Shown here: positions 14,506-17,881 of the stretch, one piece after another | Layout: every line of letters begins with the position of its first letter | How positions within the stretch are numbered: position 1 is the first letter of the stretch | Assembly: GCA_023400335.1 (NCBI GenBank) | Contig: JAEXFF010000280.1 | Span: 1-17,881, forward strand | Source: Bacteroidota bacterium | GTDB taxonomy: Bacteria > Bacteroidota > Bacteroidia > Bacteroidales > Marinifilaceae | Length of the DNA stretch: 17,881 bases | Reading direction: 5' to 3' | The notes under the pieces: generated by a model | Told to the model about the DNA's origin: nothing | The model's database searches: none | The model's input: the letters and a program-made list of their open reading frames with translations, nothing else | Position numbers and translations under genes: made by a program

Positions 14506-14529
14506 AAATGTTCAAATGTACAAATGTTT
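14506..14529. repeat. Three tandem AAATGTnn units
   Basis: AAATGT occurs at 14506, 14514 and 14522 with an exact 8-bp period (aaatgttc, aaatgtac, aaatgttt). Similar clusters lie at 17832-17857 (spacing 10-11 bp) and, on the other strand, at 9584-9600. All are in gene-free DNA near promoters. Confidence 0.45.
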
Positions 14530-14700
14530 AAGTAAAGGGATGGAAGAAAGGAGAGTGTTTCATGGTGGGAAGGGATTACTGTTTTGCTGGTTCCCGGAAG
14601 TGAAGATTTGCTTAGCGGGGACTCTCAGGAAGGTCGAGTCCGGTATAAAGAGATAGAGGTCACTTAAACAGAGAGGTCTTCCAACATCCGAACTTTTTAT
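14530..14700. other. Unexplained GC-richer patch in the amn-queA divergent gap
   Basis: This stretch is richer in G than the AT-rich gaps around it. It has a perfect 6-bp stem, ggactc (14619-14624) with gagtcc (14636-14641), and a direct repeat agaggtc at 14655 and 14672. A 38-codon ATG reading frame (14540-14656, plus strand, MEERRVFHGG...) is preceded by aaaggg but has no recognisable homology. It could be a decayed gene, an RNA or upstream regulatory DNA for queA. Confidence 0.35.
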
Positions 14701-14708
14701 TACCTTTG
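14701..14708 (+). promoter_or_regulatory. Bacteroidota -7 box (TACCTTTG) for queA
   Basis: TACCTTTG on the plus strand matches TAnnTTTG exactly, 13 bp before the first queA ATG. Transcription would start near 14715, leaving an almost leaderless mRNA; use of the second ATG (14728) would give a slightly longer leader. Confidence 0.6.
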
Positions 14709-14721
14709 TTTTTCTAAAAAA

Positions 14722-15960
14722 ATGGGAATGGATACACTTTTACTCGATCGTCTCAAGGATATAAAGATAGAAGATTATACGTATGATTTACCGGAAGAGA
14801 GGATTGCTAAATTCCCTTTACCTCAGCGCGAATCTTCCAAGTTGCTGATATATCAAAAGGGGGAGATTACAGAAAACGCTTTCGCTGCTGTAAAGGAGAT
14901 ACTGATTCCGGGGCAGACGCTTATTTTCAATAATACAAAGGTTATTTTTGCCCGTATTTTTTTTCAGAAAAAAACGGGTGGACATATTGAGGTGTTTTGT
15001 CTGGAACCGGCAGAACCGGCAGATTACGCTTTGAATTTTGCAGCCCGCAGGACTTGTACCTGGGTTTGCATGGTAGGGAATCTGAAAAAATGGCATGAAG
15101 GGAAAATTTATTGCCGTTTTTTTCATGCAGGACAGGAGGTCATTTTGACAGCGGAAAAATTAGTTCAAAAAGGTGGGGAGGTACAAATCCGTTTTTCCTG
15201 GAACCGGGACCTTTCGTTCAGTGAAGTATTGGAAGCTTGCGGAAAGATTCCCATTCCTCCTTATTTAAACCGGGATTCAGAAGATTCGGATAAGATTCGT
15301 TATCAGACGGTGTATTCCCGGGAAGAAGGATCTGTCGCTGCTCCTACTGCCGGACTGCATTTTACGGAGGAAATTTTGAAGGCATTGGTAGATAAGGGAG
15401 TAAAAATTGAGGAATTGACGTTACATGTCGGAGCGGGAACTTTTCGCCCTGTAAAAGCTGAAAGAATCGGGGAGCACGATATGCATACGGAACATTTGAT
15501 TGTATCGAGGCAATTGATTGACGATCTGGCCCAAAAAACCGGGGAGGTGATCGCTGTCGGTACCACATCCGTGAGAACGCTGGAAAGCCTTTATTGGATG
15601 GGAGTAAAAAGACTGCAAGGGGACAGCTGTTTTTATGATTTATCCCAATGGGAAGCTTATACCTTGCCTGCACATTATTCATTACAACAGGCAATGGAAG
15701 CTTTACAAGGGTGGTTCGACGAAACCCGGGAAGAGCTTTTAAAGGCCCGGACGACCATAATCATTGTTCCGGGTTATTCCTACCGGGTTATCGATGCTTT
15801 GTTTACAAATTTCCATCAGCCTCAAAGTACACTTTTATTGTTGGTAGCTGCTGCTGTGGGAGAAGATTGGAAACGGATTTACGATTATGCCCTCCGGAAC
15901 AGTTTCAGATTCCTGAGCTATGGGGATACGAGTTTGTTGAGGATAAATAAGCATAAATAA
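14722..15960 (+). CDS. queA: S-adenosylmethionine:tRNA ribosyltransferase-isomerase QueA (long form)
   Basis: QueA transfers and isomerises the ribose of SAM onto preQ1 in tRNA to make epoxyqueuosine. Seen: PLPQRESSKLLIY (33-45), FNNTKVIFARIFF, GSVAAPTAGLHFTEEIL, LHVGAGTFRPVKAERIGEHD, VGTTSVRTLES (279-289) and the C-terminal YRVIDALFTNFHQPQSTLLLL. At 412 aa it is longer than the roughly 350 aa of E. coli QueA. The extra length lies mainly between residues 290 and 343, between VGTTSVRTLES and the PGYSYRVIDAL strand. By recall this form is usual in Bacteroidota. A start at the second ATG (14728) is equally possible. The HsdR-N-like gene follows within 13 bp. Confidence 0.93.
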   Translation: MGMDTLLLDRLKDIKIEDYTYDLPEERIAKFPLPQRESSKLLIYQKGEITENAFAAVKEILIPGQTLIFNNTKVIFARIFFQKKTGGHIEVFCLEPAEPADYALNFAARRTCTWVCMVGNLKKWHEGKIYCRFFHAGQEVILTAEKLVQKGGEVQIRFSWNRDLSFSEVLEACGKIPIPPYLNRDSEDSDKIRYQTVYSREEGSVAAPTAGLHFTEEILKALVDKGVKIEELTLHVGAGTFRPVKAERIGEHDMHTEHLIVSRQLIDDLAQKTGEVIAVGTTSVRTLESLYWMGVKRLQGDSCFYDLSQWEAYTLPAHYSLQQAMEALQGWFDETREELLKARTTIIIVPGYSYRVIDALFTNFHQPQSTLLLLVAAAVGEDWKRIYDYALRNSFRFLSYGDTSLLRINKHK

Positions 15961-15973
15961 AGCAGTGGAAAAT

Positions 15974-16411
15974 ATGCATCTGTCTTTACCGGCTTTTGAA
16001 TACAAGGTTAAAAAGCAAGAAAAAGGATTGTATATATACGATATAATCCGTAAAAAGTATGTGCTTTTAACGCCGGAAGAATGGGTCCGTCAACATTTTA
16101 TTCATTACTTGATTCGTTGTAAAAATTATCCTCCTGCTTTAATTGCAGTCGAGAAAGAAATCGACCTTTATGGCTTGAAAAAGCGTTTTGACATCATCTG
16201 TTACGACCGTCAGGGCATGCCTTATCTGATAGTGGAATGTAAGGCTGCTTCCGTCCCGCTTTCCCAGCAGGTATTTGATCAGGTATTTGGATATAACCTG
16301 ACAATGGCAGCCCGTTATGTTGCTATCACAAATGGAATAATACATTTTTGTGGCTATACGGATACAGAACGGCATTTTTGTTTTTTGGAAGAGATTCCCG
16401 GTTTTAAATAA
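15974..16411 (+). CDS. Stand-alone HsdR N-terminal-like nuclease-fold protein (145 aa)
   Basis: This small protein matches the type I restriction enzyme R N-terminal domain family (HSDR_N_2 type), a PD-(D/E)xK nuclease fold. Seen from the ATG at 15974: KYVLLTPEEWVRQHF at 28-42, a possible E60, D73 in RFDIICYD and E88-C-K90 in LIVECKA, which together form the catalytic set; then QVFDQVFGYN and a final beta strand pair. A GTG three codons upstream (15965) is in frame. It has no helicase domain, and no HsdM or HsdS genes are adjacent, so it is not a restriction system by itself. It follows queA by 13 bp and is probably co-transcribed. DNA cleavage is inferred only from the motif; the natural role is unknown. 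Confidence 0.87.
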   Translation: MHLSLPAFEYKVKKQEKGLYIYDIIRKKYVLLTPEEWVRQHFIHYLIRCKNYPPALIAVEKEIDLYGLKKRFDIICYDRQGMPYLIVECKAASVPLSQQVFDQVFGYNLTMAARYVAITNGIIHFCGYTDTERHFCFLEEIPGFK

Positions 16412-16426
16412 ATGTGCCGGATGGAT

Positions 16427-16567
16427 GTTTCCTTTCGGAAACGGATTAACGTTTCGCTGATAAATGAATCTCTGTTCTGATTAAAGGATTAATCCGGGAC
16501 TGTTTCCCTTACCCGGCGATCCTTGCCTAAACTTTACTTCTGCCTTAATCCCCTTAACCCTTTAATC
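16427..16567. other. Structured DNA in the gap between convergent genes
   Basis: Three stems lie in this 176-bp gap. gtttcc/ggaaac (16427-16432 with 16437-16442) has a 4-nt loop and starts 16 nt past the nuclease-like gene. gattaaaggattaa (16479-16492) pairs with ttaaccctttaatc (16554-16567) at 13 of 14 positions. ccggg (16494-16498) pairs with cccgg (16512-16516) inside it. No U-tract follows any stem. It may end transcription from both sides or be a small structured element. Confidence 0.4.
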
Positions 16568-16587
16568 TCCAGCAAAACCATTCTGTT

Positions 16588-17685
16588 TTATCTTTGACAA
16601 CTGGAAAAATATTTTTTCAGCAGTTCAAAGGCAGCTGTGAACGAGCTCATTTCGTTTTTCAGGACTTTTCCTTCTGCTATTTTGAGGTTTTCTTTTTGAC
16701 TGTTGTAAAAACGATTTTTTAATTGTTCGTTAATGGTTTCATACATCCAGTATTTGGATTGTTCCCGCCGCCTTCTGTCGAAATACCCGTTTTGTTGGGT
16801 AGTGCTGCAATAATTCAGAATGTTATCCCAGATTTCTTTGATTCCTGTTTTTTCATAGGCAGAACAAGTCAAAACCTGAGGTTCAATCCCGGATTCGTGG
16901 GGCGGAAACAGGTGAAGGGCTGATTGTAACTGGGCTTTGGCAAGCTGAGCTTTATTGATGTTATTTCCGTCTGCTTTGTTGATGATGATGCCGTCTGCCA
17001 TTTCCATGATACCTCTCTTTATTCCCTGTAGTTCGTCTCCTGCACCTGCAATCTGAATTAACAGGAAAAAATCCACCATGGAATGAACAGCTGTTTCACT
17101 TTGCCCTACGCCCACTGTTTCAATTAGAATAATATCAAATCCTGCTACTTCACATAAAATCATAGCTTCCCGTGTTTTCCGGGCTACTCCTCCCAGGGAA
17201 CCGGCTGAAGGGGAAGGACGGATATAAGCATGCGGATCGCAGGACAATTCTTCCATACGGGTTTTGTCCCCCAAAATACTTCCTTTTGAACGTTCGCTAC
17301 TGGGATCAATTGCCAATACGGCTATTTTATGCCCCTGACCGGTAAGGAATTTACCGAAGCTTTCGATAAACGTACTTTTGCCTGCCCCGGGTACCCCTGT
17401 AATACCGATGCGAATCGAACTCCCGGAAGAAGGAAGGCAGCGTTTTATTACTTCCTGGGCAATTGTCTGGTGTTCCGTTCTGGAACTTTCCACTAAAGTA
17501 ATGGCCTGACTGAGTATATTGATATTTCCTTTCAATATCCCTTCTACATAATCGTCTATACTCAGGTCTTTTTTACGTATATTTTTTAAACGGGCTGCCA
17601 GGTTCGGATTCATCGGATCTGGTTGCTCTATCCCTTTATTTACTTTTAATCCTTCGTATTCCGGTGAATTTTCCGGATGTTCCAT
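16588..17685 (-). CDS. meaB: Methylmalonyl-CoA mutase-associated GTPase MeaB
   Basis: MeaB is a SIMIBI-class GTPase that gates and protects the B12 cofactor of methylmalonyl-CoA mutase. Seen from the chosen start (365 aa): Walker A GVPGAGKST at 97-105, AIDPSS at 125-130, GDKTRM, ETVGVGQSE at 189-197, and the base-specificity motif NKAD at 236-239, followed by the C-terminal dimerisation helices. ATG codons at 17697 and 17685 are both in frame. GGAGGA lies inside the first one's opening codons, 4 nt before the second, so 17685 (MEHPENSPEYEG) is the better start. The mutase genes are not in the window. It converges on the nuclease-like gene and has its own promoter. Confidence 0.95.
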   Translation of the reverse strand: MEHPENSPEYEGLKVNKGIEQPDPMNPNLAARLKNIRKKDLSIDDYVEGILKGNINILSQAITLVESSRTEHQTIAQEVIKRCLPSSGSSIRIGITGVPGAGKSTFIESFGKFLTGQGHKIAVLAIDPSSERSKGSILGDKTRMEELSCDPHAYIRPSPSAGSLGGVARKTREAMILCEVAGFDIILIETVGVGQSETAVHSMVDFFLLIQIAGAGDELQGIKRGIMEMADGIIINKADGNNINKAQLAKAQLQSALHLFPPHESGIEPQVLTCSAYEKTGIKEIWDNILNYCSTTQQNGYFDRRRREQSKYWMYETINEQLKNRFYNSQKENLKIAEGKVLKNEMSSFTAAFELLKKYFSSCQR

Positions 17686-17689
17686 ACAT

Positions 17690-17695
17690 TCCTCC
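17690..17695 (-). promoter_or_regulatory. meaB: Shine-Dalgarno that fixes the meaB start
   Basis: The minus strand reads GGAGGA, 4 nt before the ATG at 17685. It is unusually strong for this phylum and lies too far downstream to serve the ATG at 17697, which it overlaps. Confidence 0.65.
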
Positions 17696-17732
17696 ATGAT
17701 ATACCTTTTTTTATTTTTTGCAAAGGGAATTT

Positions 17733-17754
17733 AAACCCGGCACCCCTCCGGTTT
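17733..17754 (-). promoter_or_regulatory. Hairpin in the meaB leader
   Basis: In the minus-strand transcript AAACCGG pairs with CCGG-TTT (one bulged G) around AGGGGTG. An alternative, competing stem CCCTC/GAGGG uses part of the same bases. No U-tract follows. It lies between the promoter box at 17800 and the meaB start. Confidence 0.35.
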
Positions 17755-17799
17755 ACTTGAGGGCATACTAAAGTTTTTCCTCTCTCTGCGAAATTTCCG

Positions 17800-17807
17800 C
17801 AAAGATA
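17800..17807 (-). promoter_or_regulatory. Bacteroidota -7 box (TATCTTTG) for meaB
   Basis: The minus strand reads TATCTTTG, an exact TAnnTTTG match, with ATTG about 17 bp upstream as a weak -33. The start would be near 17793, giving a leader of about 105 nt. Upstream, 17832-17857 holds three AAATGT/AATGT units; nothing else is seen to the end of the window. Confidence 0.6.
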
Positions 17808-17881
17808 GGAAAAATGTTTTACTCCAATTTAAAATGTCGTTTAAATGTTCCGAATGTTTTGTTTCCTCTCCCTGTTTATGC

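Noticed and set aside
14540..14656. 38-codon ORF before queA
   Set aside because: Kept only as a remark: there is a weak ribosome site but no homology, and it ends before the queA promoter box.
15974..16411. Type I restriction-modification system
   Set aside because: Only the HsdR N-terminal-like domain is present; there is no helicase, HsdM or HsdS in the window.
17715..17745. tRNA T-arm-like sequence in the meaB leader
   Set aside because: The GGGTTTAAATTCCC stretch lacks the C56/C61 positions of a T loop, and no acceptor or anticodon arms can be drawn around it.

Overview
The window reads as a stretch of chromosome from the order Bacteroidales (phylum Bacteroidota). Three things support this. 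Promoters match the Bacteroidota -7 box TAnnTTTG (on the reverse strand of the text, CAAAnnTA). Ribosome binding sites are mostly weak. The gene families are typical of the phylum: DUF5606, a DUF1573 lipoprotein, a GH92 lipoprotein, the short-form AMP nucleosidase, the long-form QueA and the order yajC-ybbR-coaE. The genus cannot be settled from sequence alone. I see no rRNA, tRNA, CRISPR array, transposase or prophage gene.

Region 1 (1-5006, minus strand) is a surface-glycan locus. Reading leftward it holds an IspD/TarI-type cytidylyltransferase, a Wzi-like outer-membrane capsule-assembly barrel, and then, behind its own promoter-like box, a tightly coupled trio. The trio is a HisC-like PLP enzyme, a LicC-like nucleotidyltransferase and a LicD-family transferase. 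The first codons of a glycosyltransferase lie at the left edge. The trio looks like a cassette that makes a small amino-phosphate (or amino-polyol phosphate), activates it as a CDP derivative and attaches it to a glycan. This is the most interesting system in the window.

Region 2 (5076-8399, minus strand) holds a GH92 alpha-mannosidase lipoprotein and a ROK-family sugar kinase. Together they could cleave mannosides at the cell surface and phosphorylate a released or related sugar inside. Upstream of the kinase is a gene-free interval with a minus-strand terminator. The same interval carries a plus-strand stretch resembling the leader and first codons of a SusC-type receptor gene, stopped after seven codons.

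Region 3 (8698-14429, minus strand) is housekeeping: trmN6, DUF5606 with a strong terminator, a TerB/J-domain protein, coaE, a YbbR-like protein, yajC, a DUF1573 lipoprotein and AMP nucleosidase. TAnnTTTG boxes precede several of these.

Region 4 (14430-17881) starts with a divergent intergenic region containing an unexplained GC-richer patch. Then come queA and a stand-alone HsdR-N-like nuclease-fold gene on the plus strand, a structured gap between convergent genes, and meaB on the minus strand with its promoter and leader. MeaB is the GTPase chaperone of methylmalonyl-CoA mutase.
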